A DNA stretch of 64,000 nt from Isochrysis galbana (taxonomy: Eukaryota; Haptophyta; Isochrysidales; Isochrysidaceae), in NCBI GenBank assembly GCA_018136815.1, contig CM030933.1, forward strand, positions 1 to 64,000. The letters are read 5' to 3'. A program made the position numbers and the translations under genes. The notes under the pieces are model-generated. The model worked only from the letters and a program-made list of their open reading frames with translations, searched no databases and was not told the origin of the DNA. Below, piece by piece: positions 12,524-25,300 of the stretch. Within the stretch, counting starts at the first letter, position 1. Each line of letters begins with the position of its first letter.

Positions 12524-13841
12524 TGTCGAGTCGAGCGGAGCCGGAGGGCTCTGAGCCACTCCGTCGCGAGCAGCACCGGCGGCTAGCGCGGCGCTTTGGC
12601 CCTCCTCCCCACCGGGAGTCGGATGAATGAAATTCTGGACTGGGTCGGGCAACCCCATTCGGGTGTCTGGACGGGGAACGAACGGCGAACGAAGGCTGTG
12701 GGGCGGCGAGGCGCTCCTAGCGGCCCTAGTGTGTGGGTTGTAAGAGATTGTTTAGACCTACAAAGAACTCTTCCTCAGGGAGGGAGCCTAGGCTGCTTGA
12801 GTGCAGCGACGCAGCAACAACGACGGACAAAGGAGCCTGAGAACAACAGGATACACCGACTCACGAACACACCGGAATCATTCACCCAAACAAAGCAAAT
12901 TATCAAGCACCGCGACCCCAAATCACCGATAACTCAAACACGTCGCGAGAGACGGAGAGAGAGAGCAGAGAGAGAGAGAAGACTCCCAGCGACGGCCGGA
13001 GCGTGTCTCCGTTGTAACTTCCCACGTAGCGGAGAGTCCGAAGGGGAGCGTCTGTCGCGCGACCACGGCGATCACTTTGGATACAGATCGCAACGAGATG
13101 TCTTCACGACAGAGGAAATCTTGCCGTTGAGCGTGAACCTTCTAGACGCTTCTAACGAACAACCCTGAGTAGCAACCAAGGGGAAGAAACACCAAAGGGG
13201 CCAAGGCTTGCATGTAGCTTGCATCAAGGGGAAAGATTCCCTCACCTAGGAAGCGAACCTACACCGGTCTCCAAGGGGAGATGCAAATTAAACCTCAAAT
13301 CTCGAGCGGCTAGAGCAACCGACTCGCTCGCCAAAACCTTGACCGAGAAGAAAGAAGCAAGGACCTACAAGCCAAGGGTAGCGGACCTAGGGAATGTGAG
13401 AGGAAATTTCCGAACGCCAACGCCAAACGCCGAACGCGGGAAGGCAACGAAACCCTAACCAGGCCAAGCAGAACCTACGAAGAACAGGCCTGGACGACAA
13501 CGAAAGTCAGCAGGTCCCAAGAAAGAACCGGAACCCAACAAGAAACAACAAGCCTTGCAAGAAGCTAAACAAGCCTTCACAAGGTAACTCGAGAGCCTGA
13601 GACAAGCGCGCAGCGAGTGACAGGCGACCTGGCTCCTTTGGGTCAAGATTACCCGAAAGGAGGAAACCTGGAATCTAGACCTGACAAACAGGCTAGAAGG
13701 AACGAAACGAGAACTCGAATTCTAGATCGCTAGGGACGAACCCTACCAACCTAGATGTACCTGAGCTTCACCGTGTGGCCGCACGGCGAAGGACCTGGAA
13801 ACAAGAGCCTGGAAATCGCATCATCTAGGATGAATGCGACA
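12524..13841 (-). repeat. 5' LTR of element A1
   Basis: Near-identical to 630-1948, with only scattered single-base differences visible. It ends ATGCGACA at 13841, where it abuts an inverted LTR fragment. Confidence 0.9.
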
Positions 13842-14215
13842 GCTCTGCTCTCTCGCTCTCTCTCTCCCTCTCGCGACGTGTTTGAGTTATCGGTGATTTG
13901 GGGTCGCGGTTGCTTGATAATTTGCTTGGTTTGGGGTGAATGATTTCGGTGTGTTCGTGAGTCGGTGTATCCTGTTGTTCTCAGCTCCGTTGTCCGTCGT
14001 TGTTCGCTGCGTCTGCACTAGCAGCCTAGGCTCCCTCCCTGAGGGAAGAGTTCTTTGTAGGTCTAACAATCTCTTAAAACCCAACACACTAGGGCCGCTA
14101 GGAGCGCCTCGCCGCCCCACCGCCCTTCGTTCGCCGTTCGTCCCCCGTCCAGACACCCAAATGGGGTTGCCCGACCCAGTCCAGAATTTCATTCACCGAC
14201 TCCCGGTGGGAGGAG
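13842..14215 (+). repeat. Inverted partial LTR of family A
   Basis: The reverse complement matches LTR positions equivalent to about 708-1090 in the 630-1948 copy, from the GA microsatellite to the conserved GGGAGTCGGTGAATGAAATTC region. It therefore belongs to a family A copy lying on the plus strand, head-to-head with A1. It is cut at its right by the 100-N gap. Neither LTR terminus is present. Confidence 0.85.
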
Positions 14216-14315
14216 NNNNNNNNNNNNNNNNNNNNNNNNNNNNNNNNNNNNNNNNNNNNNNNNNNNNNNNNNNNNNNNNNNNNNNNNNNNNNNNNNNNNN
14301 NNNNNNNNNNNNNNN
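14216..14315. other. Assembly gap (100 N)
   Basis: Exactly 100 N, the usual placeholder for a gap of unknown length. An inverted family A element probably continues into it. Confidence 0.95.
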
Positions 14316-15499
14316 TCGCTATCTGATAGATCCCCATCTTGAAACCGAAAAACTCGAACGCGAAAAGCGACTTTTTTGTATACGAATGCTGAAGACTACG
14401 GTCATTGACGTTCAACGACCCAAGGGCAGATTCACACATACAGACTCACAGGCCACCTGAGACCGCCAACCCCGTGGATTGGGGCCCTACTATGCATTCC
14501 CTACCACTTTGCCGCAGAGATCTACCCGCAAGCGACGAGATCGCGCTCGCTATGGCCTACTGAAGTCGGGCTCCAGAGGCCCTCTCGAGCGCTGCCAATG
14601 CAACCTGCAGTGGGGGGACATGGCGCCCGCGCGCGGGTGCTTCTGCGGCGCATGCAGGCACCCTAGACCAGAAAACGAGGACTGACGCCAAAAAAGCGCC
14701 CTCAGAACGAAATGCTGCCCCCCCACACCAGCTGGCGCGCTGACGAGGGCCTCTCGTACAGCGAGAGGCCGGCATTTGCCGGCCCCTGGACGATCGCCAA
14801 CGCGATGGGCCCCAGGGCCGCGGTGGAAGTGGGCAGCGCAGCCATGCCGGTACAGGCCCGGCCATCTCGATCCCTCTGGCCTGCCTTCCAGAGGAGCCCT
14901 GGCCGGTGGCCCATCGGACACCCCTCTCCGGGGCGCCATCGCGGTGGACCGAAGTCCGAAGAAGCCCTCTTCACAGTCGACTTGAGCACAGAAGAAACCG
15001 GGCGTTTACGGGAGAATCAAGCGTTTTATTTTCGTTGATCCTATCATTAAAATACGTTTGTTTTGACCTCTATTATCACGGTCATAAAGGCTTGATATGA
15101 CCGTTGGTCGCTCACCTGACATCGCACGGGCCATGCTACGCACAAACATCACAAGTATGTGACGCTCGCCGCCATTGATGCAAAATTTTGATCGATCGGA
15201 AGTGCGGCAGATCACCGTCGCCGTCGCGCAACGCGCAACGCAAACTCCAGACGCTGAAGGTGATCACGCACACGCGCACACTCGCAACGTCATTACAGGG
15301 CGTACAATCTGGCGCACAACCAGCGGGATTGTAATGTGCGCTGCAACTACGCTTGGTGCCGCCGCGACCCGGTCGCTTGGGGTCTCCGCAAGGGTACCAA
15401 TTTGGGAATCACTCGGCGCGCTCGCCAAGCGCCCGAGCACTTGCTGACCCCACGGCTGTCGGGCGCTGTTTAGTGGGTTGTCAGGGCAAACCTGGGCAC

Positions 15500-15868
15500 T
15501 CAAAGCAGGGAGATGATAGGGGAGACTCTCAGGGGGAGGGGGGCGGACCGTGGCGAGGCTTTGGCCGTTGATAATGAGGCGGCAATGAGGCTAACATTTT
15601 CCGTTGTCTTCCCCCCCCCTCCCAAGACTACACGGTAGTCTTTAAGACTACGCGTTTGCGCAACCGTTTTCATCATCTTCGTCTTTTTCTCACATCCCTC
15701 TTCCTCGTCGTTCTGCTGGCAGGCGACGGTGTCGCTTGGCTGATCTTGGGTGGCGAGGTCCGTGACGCGTGCGAGCACGGCCTTCTTGTTCTCCATGTAG
15801 AGTTTGCCAGCTGCTCGGTGCACTTGCACCATGGGATTCGTTTCAGCCATGATATATTCCATGCACAA
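15500..15868 (-). CDS. Hypothetical small protein
   Basis: This open frame starts within MCMEYIMAETNPMVQVH and has a plausible charged, helical first 70 residues with a Lys/Glu-rich middle. No family was recognised. The second Met (MAETNP...) is the more natural start. The C-terminal 40 residues look like untranslated sequence, so a splice or an earlier end is possible. The support is composition only, and the call could be wrong. Confidence 0.22.
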   Translation of the reverse strand: MCMEYIMAETNPMVQVHRAAGKLYMENKKAVLARVTDLATQDQPSDTVACQQNDEEEGCEKKTKMMKTVAQTRSLKDYRVVLGGGGKTTENVSLIAASLSTAKASPRSAPLPLRVSPIISLL

Positions 15869-16133
15869 CTAAGTAAGTTTATACTTAGACGCGATGGAGC
15901 GCGCCGACGCGACTCCCCTCTCCTTCGGGCCCCCCACCGAGGGCGCCCCCCCAGTGCCCATGGAGCAGCCGCTGACGAAGCGGCCGCGTCCGCCCACTGA
16001 GGCCGAGCAGGTGTGTGCGACTCCGGTCGCGCCACACGGCCCGTGGCCCCGGCCACACCGCACATGGCCTCCGCGCCCAGAGTTCCCCCGCGGAAAGAGT
16101 GAACGCACGGCGTGCACCTTCCTGGAAGTTGCA

Positions 16134-16620
16134 ATGCGCACGCACGGCGCCTCCGCGCGGGGGGGGGGGGGGCGATGCACATCGCGCCGTGCCCATGCGC
16201 GGCGTGCACATTGTGATTGCAAGCCATCACACGTGCTGCGTAACGAAACATCTCTTATATTGCACGTTTACGTAATTGTGCGCCTTAGGCGGCACGCAGA
16301 GGGAAAAAGTCGACATGCGCACGAACGGCGTCTCCGCGGGGGGGGCCGATGCACACCGCGCCGTGCCCATGCGCGGCGCGCAACGAAACATCTCTTATAT
16401 TGCACGTTTACGTAATTGTGCGCATAAGGCGGCACGCAGAGGGAAAAAGTCGGCATGCGCACGCACGGCGTCTACGCGGGGGGGGACATGCACACCGCGC
16501 CGTGCCCAATGCGCACGGCGTGCACAATGTGATTGGTGCTCAGTGGATACTATTCATTAAACTGCATGTCAGAGGAAAAGCATTTGCATGCGCACGCACG
16601 GCGTCCCCGCGGGGGAACAT
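16134..16620. repeat. Degenerate tandem repeat, unit about 135-180 bp
   Basis: The core ATGCGCACGMACGGCGTCTCCGCGGGGG recurs near 16134, 16314, 16454 and 16587. Between cores, TAACGAAACATCTCTTATAT and CACGTTTACGTAATTGTGCGC recur with a 140-base period (16241 and 16381). Copies differ by point changes and G-run length. Confidence 0.8.
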
Positions 16621-18067
16621 GCACCGCGGGAAAAGCAGAGAAAAAAGTTGTTATCCCCACGCACTGCTAGCCCTTATTTAATTTTAGATAACTGTGGACA
16701 TTTGATCGCTCAATTCGACTGATGTCCCACGATTGACGGAACGACACCTTGTCCCGCAAAAGCGACAAGTGGGGTCGCCAGCAAACCTGTTGGCCGTTGC
16801 GATCCTTCTATGTAGGATGTGTTTGAAGTGTAGATATGAGTCACGGGGTGTTAGAAAGTTGTATTTGTATAGTCCTTTCCCGTCTATTATTTTCCCGCGC
16901 GTCCCCCCCCCCCCCCCCCGCGCGTGACGTTTCCCCCCGGTGTCCTCCGAGCGTTCTGCGCCATCGCCCGATCGCCCCTCGTGCTCCTCCCGTCTGCTCC
17001 TGCCCTCGCTCTCGTGCCACAGTGCCCCGTGATGACTGAGAGTGCGCCCGCGCCGTCCGACCTGTCCGCCCGCGTGCTCCCTCAGTCCCTCTTCGCCCAC
17101 CCTCCATGCCCCACGTGGGTCAGACCTCTCATGTTATGTCTCAACTCTCTCTCTCACCAGGCCACTCCACAGCCACAGCTCCACTCAGCCCACCACAAAT
17201 ATTTTTTTGCCAACTCCCTCAACGTACGGGTCTCCCTGACACCTACGCGCGTTTGGTCACGTGATGTCGTCCCAAGGAGCGTTTGGGAGGTAGCTAGTCA
17301 AAAAAATTGTTGCGAGCGCCACCACCACTAATAGCGCTAATGAACCAGCCCACTTATTACACAGCGCGTTACGAAGGAGGTGCGCAAGGGGCCAGCGGGC
17401 CCACGACCGACCGCTCTCCGGACGCGCGGACTTCCCCTATGCGCACACACTCACGTACGGGAGTATTCAATTGTGTGTGGCCGGCAACCCAGCAAGCGGC
17501 TCGAGAGGCTCGGCGGAAGGGCGTGCACACGGCTTGACACGTGCACATCATCATCAGTAGCGGGCCACTGGCACAAGGAAGAGGTACAGGTAGATGTTGG
17601 TTGGCGTTACGGCCGAAAAAACCAGAGCAGGCACGCATGAGCAAAGCCGCGGAGGCTATCGCCCACGCCGCCCCCATTCCGCCGGCTTCACCCCGCCGGA
17701 GGCACTTGGGATTGGGTATGCACAGCGGGAACGCACACGGGCAACCCCAGGACCGCTCACACACTGCCCCGTGCTACGCCCGCTCGGGTTGCGCGCGCCG
17801 CGTATGCCGCGGCGTGCGACCCGCATGCGAGCAGCGGCGTATGGGCGCGCGCACTCGGTCGAGCGGGCGGGCAGGCGCAATGGCAGCCTGCCGCCACCGC
17901 GTGAGGGGCGCAGGCTGCGAGCTCGGGGCACGCTAGTGTCGGCGCGCGGAGGCGGGCGCGCGGGGGGGGGGGGGGGGGGGGGGGGGGTTGACCAACACGG
18001 AGCCGCCGAGGTGGCAGCCCCGCGCAAGGCCGGGCGGTCACCCGCGGGGGGGGGGGAGGGGGAGTCG

Positions 18068-19171
18068 CTAGAAGCTGTTGGCGCGGCCAAGAGGCGGCGG
18101 CTTCGGCGCGGCGCCCGGGCTGCGTGGGCGCGCTGACGGTGGCGGGCGGAGCGGTGGCCGGGCGAGCGGCGGAGCGGCGGCGGGCGCGCCCGGCTCGTTG
18201 ACGCAGAGCGCCTGGAGCGCCGACGAGGCGGCGGACACGTCGCGCGCGACCATGACCGAGCGCGAGCGTTGGGCGACGGAGGGCGGTAGCGGCGTGGTCG
18301 GGCGGGGCGGCTCGACTGTCCCATCGGCGACGGCCTTCTCCCAATCCTTGAGCGCGCAGAGGTAGCCTAAATTGGGGTCGCACTGCGGGCGCGAGCGGCG
18401 CACCAGGTCGAAGGCGTCCTCCGAGGTGAGGCCGCGCTGCCTCCATACGGTGTAGGCGATGACGAGGCAGCACGAGCGCGAGATGCCCGCGTGGCAGTGC
18501 ACGAGCACGACGCCGCCGCCGAGGAGCGCGGCGTGGATGAAGGCGACGCCCTGCGTGAGCGCGGCGCCGAGCTGCGGCAGGTCGGCGGCCGAATCGGAGA
18601 GATGGAGCTGCAGGTAGACCGGCGCGTTGGGCTCGCCCTCGAACGCGTTGGGCAGCGTGCAGCAATTGAGCACGTGGCTCACGCCGTGCGCGGCGAGCAG
18701 CTTGCGCGAACCCGCGGCGGCGGCCGAGCCGATGTAGAGGCGCGGCAGCACCATGCTCATCTCTCGCGCGAGCGCACCGCGCCCGGCCGGCCGCGCGCCG
18801 CCGAGCGCAAGCAGCCACGACGAGGAGGAGGAGACGCTCCGCCGACCTCTCCGGCCGCCCGCCGCCTCGCCTGCCCCCCCTACTCCCTCTCCTGCCCCTC
18901 CCCCTCCCCCTCTTCGCTCCTGCTGCTCGGCCACTCCCTCTCCATCGTCGGAGGAGGCCTCTCCCTGAAGAGAGGCGGAGGTCCGAATGGGAGGAGGCCT
19001 CAGGAAGCTGTGGGGGCGTGGGGGGAAGAGGGAAGAGAGGGAGGAGAGGGGAGAGGGGAGGTGGGAGGGACGGCGGAGGGGCTTCCTCGAGGGAGGGGGA
19101 GAGAGGGACGGAGAGGAGGAGCGCTTGAGCGGGTTGAGGGGGGAAGGGAGGGGAGAGGGGGAGGAGGCCAT
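18068..19171 (-). CDS. Dual-specificity protein phosphatase
   Basis: The single frame has 367 codons. Residues about 138-282 form a DSP (VH1-like) fold. It begins LPRLYIGSAAAA, carries a likely general acid Asp193 in LHLSDSAADLP, and has the signature HCHAGISRS with catalytic Cys226 and Arg232, followed by the typical YLCALKDWE helix. It should hydrolyse phosphotyrosine and/or phosphoserine/threonine in a cytosolic or nuclear substrate; nothing here identifies that substrate. The first 130 residues are Ser/Pro-rich and are encoded by a pyrimidine-rich tract on the sense strand, so the real start may be the Met at residue 138 (18760) or 140. The Pro-rich C-terminus is unassigned. No intron is needed. 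No signal peptide or membrane segment is visible. Confidence 0.85.
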   Translation of the reverse strand: MASSPSPLPSPLNPLKRSSSPSLSPPPSRKPLRRPSHLPSPLSSLSSLFPPRPHSFLRPPPIRTSASLQGEASSDDGEGVAEQQERRGGGGGAGEGVGGAGEAAGGRRGRRSVSSSSSWLLALGGARPAGRGALAREMSMVLPRLYIGSAAAAGSRKLLAAHGVSHVLNCCTLPNAFEGEPNAPVYLQLHLSDSAADLPQLGAALTQGVAFIHAALLGGGVVLVHCHAGISRSCCLVIAYTVWRQRGLTSEDAFDLVRRSRPQCDPNLGYLCALKDWEKAVADGTVEPPRPTTPLPPSVAQRSRSVMVARDVSAASSALQALCVNEPGAPAAAPPLARPPLRPPPSARPRSPGAAPKPPPLGRANSF

Positions 19172-19195
19172 GCAGATGGGCGAGTGGAGAGCTCT

Positions 19196-20400
<1,205 letters not shown>

Positions 20401-20610
20401 TAGAGGCGCCGCGGCGGCCCTCTAGGCTCTTTAAGGTCTATCGAGGGTACCGATCTGGGGCTATCGAGCTCGCTCGCTACTGTTGTTCTCTTGTGTGGGT
20501 CGTGGGGGTGTGACTGTTCACACTGGGCCATTGGCATTGTACTCCCACTCCCTCCCCTAGATGGGGAAGACGTATTTACCGTACTTGGCCGGAGGCCCAA
20601 TATATATGTA

Positions 20611-21931
20611 TGTCGAGTCGAGCGCTACCGGAGGGCTCTGAGCCACTCCGTCGCGAGCGGCACCGGCGGCTAGCGCGGCGCTTTGCCCCTCCTCCCCACC
20701 GGGAGTCGGGTGAATGAAATTCTGGACTGGGTCGGGCAACCCCATTCGGGTGTATGGACAGGGAACGAACGGCGAACGAAGGACTGTGGGGCGGCGAGGC
20801 GCTCCTAGCGGCCCTAGTGTGTTGGGTTTTAAGAGATTGTTAGACCTACAAAGAACTCTTCCCTCAGGGAGGGAGCCTAGGCTGCTTGAGTGCAGCGACG
20901 CAGCGAACAACGACGGACAAAGAGCCTGAGAACAACAGGATACACCGACTCACGAACACACCGGAATCATTCACCCAAACCAAGCAAATTATCAAGCAAC
21001 CGCGACCCCAAATCACCGATAACTCAAACACGTCGCGAGAGACGGAGAGAGAGAGCGAGAGAGAGAGAGACTCCGCAGCGACGGCCGGAGCGTGTCTCCG
21101 TTGTAACTTCCCACGTAGCGGAGAGTCCGAAGGGGAGCGTCATGTCGCGCGACCACGGCGATCACTTTGGATACAGATCGCAACGAGATATCTTCACGAC
21201 AGAGGAAATCTTGCCGTTGAGCGTGAACCTTCTAGACGCTTCTAACGAACAACCCTGAGTAGCAACCAAGGGGAAGAAACACCAAAGGGGCCAAGGCTTG
21301 CATGTAGCTTGCATCAAGGGGAAAGATTCCCTCACCTAGGAAGCGAACCTACACCGATCTCCAAGGGGAGATGGCAAATTAAACCTCAAATCTCGAGCGG
21401 CTAGAGCAACCGACTCGCTCGCCAAAACCTTGACCGAGAAGAAAGAAGCAAGGACCTACAAGCCAAGGGTAGCGGACCTAGGGAATGTGAGAGGAAATTT
21501 CCGAACGCCAAGACGAACGCCAAACGCTGGAAGACAACGAAACCCTAACCAGGCTAAACAAAACCTACGACGAACAGGCCTGGACGACAACGAAAGTTAG
21601 CAAGTCCCAAGAAAGAACCGGAACCCAACAAGAAACAACAAGCCTTGCAAGAAGCTAAACAAGCCTTCACAAGGTAACCTGAGAGCCTGAGACAAGCGCG
21701 CAGCGAGTGACAGGCGACCTGGCTCCTTTGGGTCAAGATTACCCGAAAGGAGGAAACCTGGAATCTAGACCTGACAAACAGGCTAGAAGGAACGAAACAA
21801 GAACTCGAATTCTAGATCGCTAGGGACGAACCCTACCAACCTAGATGTACCTGAGCTTCACCGTGTGGCCGCACGGCGAAGGACCTGGAAACAAGAGCCT
21901 GGAAATCGCATCATCTAGGATGAATGCGACA
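20611..21931 (-). repeat. 3' LTR of element A2
   Basis: Matches the A1 LTRs over their full length with the same TGTCG...CGACA ends, and is preceded on the sense strand by the PPT CTTAGTCGGGGGG (21932-21944). Confidence 0.92.
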
Positions 21932-22095
21932 CCCCCCGACTAAGATCGAGACGTCTCCCGATGTCGAGCGGTGAACCTGGAAACAGAGACCTGGAAACTG
22001 GAACCTGAGCTGACCAGAGGTCAGAATCGGAACAAGAAGCAACGGAACATAGCGAGCGAAACGTGGAGACAAGAACACCCTTTGGATCCAAAGCG

Positions 22096-22106
22096 AGCAC
22101 GAAATC
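22096..22106 (-). promoter_or_regulatory. 11-mer complementary to the PBS, A2 3' region
   Basis: Sense GATTTCGTGCT, identical to the A1 site at 2113-2123 and complementary to the A1 PBS. The A2 PBS itself is lost in the gap. Confidence 0.55.
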
Positions 22107-22308
22107 GGCGGCTTAGCGCGGCGGCCTCTTTCGTACGCACTGCCCCACCCACTTCTCCCTTTTACAGGAGCTTTGCTCGGGTGTTGCGCCGGGTGTAGAG
22201 CGCAGGCAGCACGCGTTCATCACCTCCATGATTCGCTCTTGAACTCGGAGCCCTAGCCGAGGCGTGGGGCTAGCCTAGAGGGACGGGTCCCTTACCCAAG
22301 ACATGGGA

Positions 22309-25300
22309 TCAACGAGAATGGAGCCTGGATCGAGTGCGCGAAGACGGCGCATCGAGAACGAGAGGAAGAGGAGTATTCCTGGCCGACGAAGAAGTTGCTT
22401 CCGGGGACTCAACATCTTCTGGACAAGTCTCTTCGACGGAGCGATCATAATCATCAAGCAAATCAGAACAACGACGGAGCAACTCGGAACGAGGCTCCCA
22501 GGTGGCTCCTCGAATAGAATAGCCACGCCACTTCACGAGGTACTCGATAGAATCGCCATGGCTACGACGATCGAGCAACTTCTCAACGATGTACTCGTCG
22601 TCAGCCAGCGGCTCTTCATCAACGAAAGTATGATACGGCCGGAGGTTCGAGATATGCACCTCCTCCTTGACTAACCGGTTCTCCAGATCACGGAGTCGGT
22701 ACCTAGTGTCGGACAGAGCCTCTACGACGCGGTAGGGACCCGAGTAGATGAATTGCAACTTGTTGGCATGGCCTGGTAATCGCATGCAGACGCGATCCCC
22801 AGGTTCGAAACGAGCTGGTCTTTGAGACTTGATCGTAGCGTCACGGACCGACTCAGCCTGAGCGGCTAGGGTAGCCTCGAGAGCGCTGGACCAAGAGAGG
22901 CGGAGGCTCGCATTGAGCCTGGATGCGTACGAGCGAACGTCGGCGGACGCCGCCTCGAGAGCAGTTGGCGAAACAGACTTCGGATCAGAGAGTTGAGCGG
23001 GCAGACGCAGCTCACGCCCAAAGATCAAAGACGCTGGAGACCGGGAGGTAACACGACCGGAAGAAGCCCTCAACGAGAGGAGTAGGAACGGCAAATGGTC
23101 GACCCAATGGCTGCCACCCTCGTTCGAGGCGCGCATCAAACGGATGAGCGTTTGCTGAGCGCGTTCGACGAAGCCTACACCTTCATGTCGGTACGGCTCT
23201 GTACTCGACAAATCAGTCCCGGTGAGCTCCAGAATACGCGAAACAAGAACCGAACATAGATTCGAACCGGCGTCGGTTCGAAGCTGCCTAGGGACTCCAT
23301 AACGCGTCACAATCAAGCGGATGAACATGTCCAAGGCCATCTCCGACGAGGGATCCCCATTCGACGGCTCAGCCTCAATCCATCGAGTGAGCGAGTCGAT
23401 GAAGACGACCAGCTTGTCGTAACCCGAGACTCCAGGCACGAAGTTGTGAGTGGGAGCCAGCGAGAGCACGTCGCAGTAGACCACATCAAAGGGGTAGGTA
23501 CCCACAGAGAGACCGGAGGGCGACGCTAGAGCCCTAGGTAGCGGCTTGGCGAGGGTGCACTCGTGGCATTCTCGGACGTAGGACGCAACGTCGGAAGACA
23601 TGCCAGGCCAGTATACCCGAGTACGAAGAAGACCAGACATACGAGAAACTCCGAGGTGACCGGAGCGATCGTGGTAGGCGAAAAGGTAGCGAGACCGCAA
23701 GGAGGGCGGAACATAGAGCACTAGCGAGTCCGGGTCGGTGGAGTCAGGAACGGTGCGATAGTAGACGAGCCCATCGTGAACGACGAAACGGCGAAACATC
23801 TTGGATGGCTGAGCGGGAACGGGAGCGACAGAACTGGAACACGAATCATCTTCGGCAATGGGGCCTGAGGCGGCGGCCGGCGGAGGCGACCCTTGGCCTG
23901 ATGGCTCGTGGTTGGCCGTCTCTTCTGAGCCTAGGAGTGGCTCTACGAACGGATCTTCCGCCAGGGCCGCTCTCATCTCTTCGGAAGTCGGCGTACCCGG
24001 AGCCAAATAACTGGACTGGATGGCGGGCCCGGAATCGGAGGCTCGACGACGAGATCGATCCAAAGCTTGAAGCCCTCGCGCCGTAGCTACGGAGCGCGTG
24101 ATGGCAGCCACCGGATGAGACCGTTCATGCTCGGCTAGAGACTCTGAGCTAGGCTCACGTACCGCTAGCGGCGCTGGGCCGGCGAGTGGTTCATCTTCGT
24201 GTTCCGGCTCCAGGGATGCTAGCCGGGACAGCCCGTCAGCATCCTGATGAACAGCTCCTGGTTTATGTTCGACATCGAACCGGTACTCAGCCAACTTGAG
24301 AGCCCACCGAGTCAGCCGAGAGGCTGGCCCACCGGCTACTTGATCCTTCATGGTATGCAGCCATCGCAGCGCAGAGTGGTCAACGACTAACTTGAACCGA
24401 CGCCCCCAAAGGTAGGGTCGCCAATTTCGGATTGATTCCAGGGCGGCCAAGAGTTCAATCTCGGTCACCGTCCAATGGCGTTCGGCCGAGGTGAGACTGC
24501 GAGCGTAGTACCCAACGACTCGTTCACGGTTATCGTCTCCTAGCTGCGAGAGGATGCCGGCGATGCCCAACTTGCTAGCCCCATCGGTCTTGACGATGAA
24601 GGGCCGATCATCCCTGGGTGGAGTCAAGACGGGCTCCGAAGTGATCGCTGTCTTGAGCTCTTGGATAGCTCGGCGACACTCCTCGGACTGGGACTCCTTT
24701 GCCACGTCGCAGCCCTTCCGCGTGAGAGCAGTGAGAGGAGCAGCCTTAGCGGCGAATTGGCGAATGAATCGACGGTAGTAGGAGCAAAGGCCGAGGAAAG
24801 ATCGAACCGCTTCCAAGGAGTTGATGGATGACGGGTCGATAACGGCGACAGCTGCGACCTTCTTCGGGTCCATCTTGAGACCTTCCCTCGAGACAACGTG
24901 ACCGAGGTACTCCGTAGAGGTGGCAAAGAAGACACACTTGGACATCTTGCAGGTCAGGCCGGCCCACTCTAGCCGCTCGAGAACTAGGTCTAGCCGGTGA
25001 AGCATTTGCTCGAACGAAGCCTGTGCCCTGGCCTCTTCGGAAGGACCCACGCCCGTTGACCAGATGCCCACATCATCGAGGTAAGGCATGCAGATCTCCC
25101 ACGCTAGCGCACCGAGAACGATGTCCATCAAGCGGCACATGTAGGAGGGACCTGATTGGATGCCGAACGGTAGAAAGTTGAACTCGTATTTGCCGCGGTG
25201 GGTAGTGAAAGCGGTGATATGTTTGTGCGATTCTTTGATCGGGATGCCCCAAAAACCAGAGGCTAAATCGAGAGTACATAAAAAGAGAGAACTGAGCGGC

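Larger units (their letters stand above)
630..13841 (-). mobile_element. Ty3/gypsy chromovirus A1, full length, degenerate
   Basis: Two near-identical LTRs of about 1.32 kb (630-1948 and 12524-13841) bracket a 10.6-kb interior that reads on the minus strand. The interior holds a gag region, a TAG, a methyltransferase-bearing pol, a conserved 3' block and a PPT. Order and domains match element B and the intact pol frame of A2. Many one-base insertions and deletions relative to A2 break the frames, so A1 is non-functional as written. Some of those differences could be assembly error. LTR ends are TGTCG...CGACA. No target-site duplication is visible, and the right border abuts an inverted LTR fragment rather than host DNA. 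Confidence 0.9.
14316..18067. other. Host DNA, no recognised gene except a weak ORF
   Basis: Short open frames occur on both strands (for example 14712-15038 +, 14702-14989 -), but none carries a known domain or clear splice structure. The interval contains a tandem repeat near 16134-16620 and C or G homopolymers at about 16905-16919 and 17962-17986. It ends at the 3' side of the phosphatase gene. Confidence 0.4.

Noticed and set aside
13837-13846. Target-site duplication of A1
   Set aside because: The flanks CGCGC (625-629) and GCTCT (13842-13846) do not match; the right border is a rearranged join.
17757-18818. 353-codon minus-strand frame
   Set aside because: Overlaps the phosphatase in another frame and is an Arg/Ala/Pro-rich shadow; the phosphatase frame has the HCHAGISRS motif.
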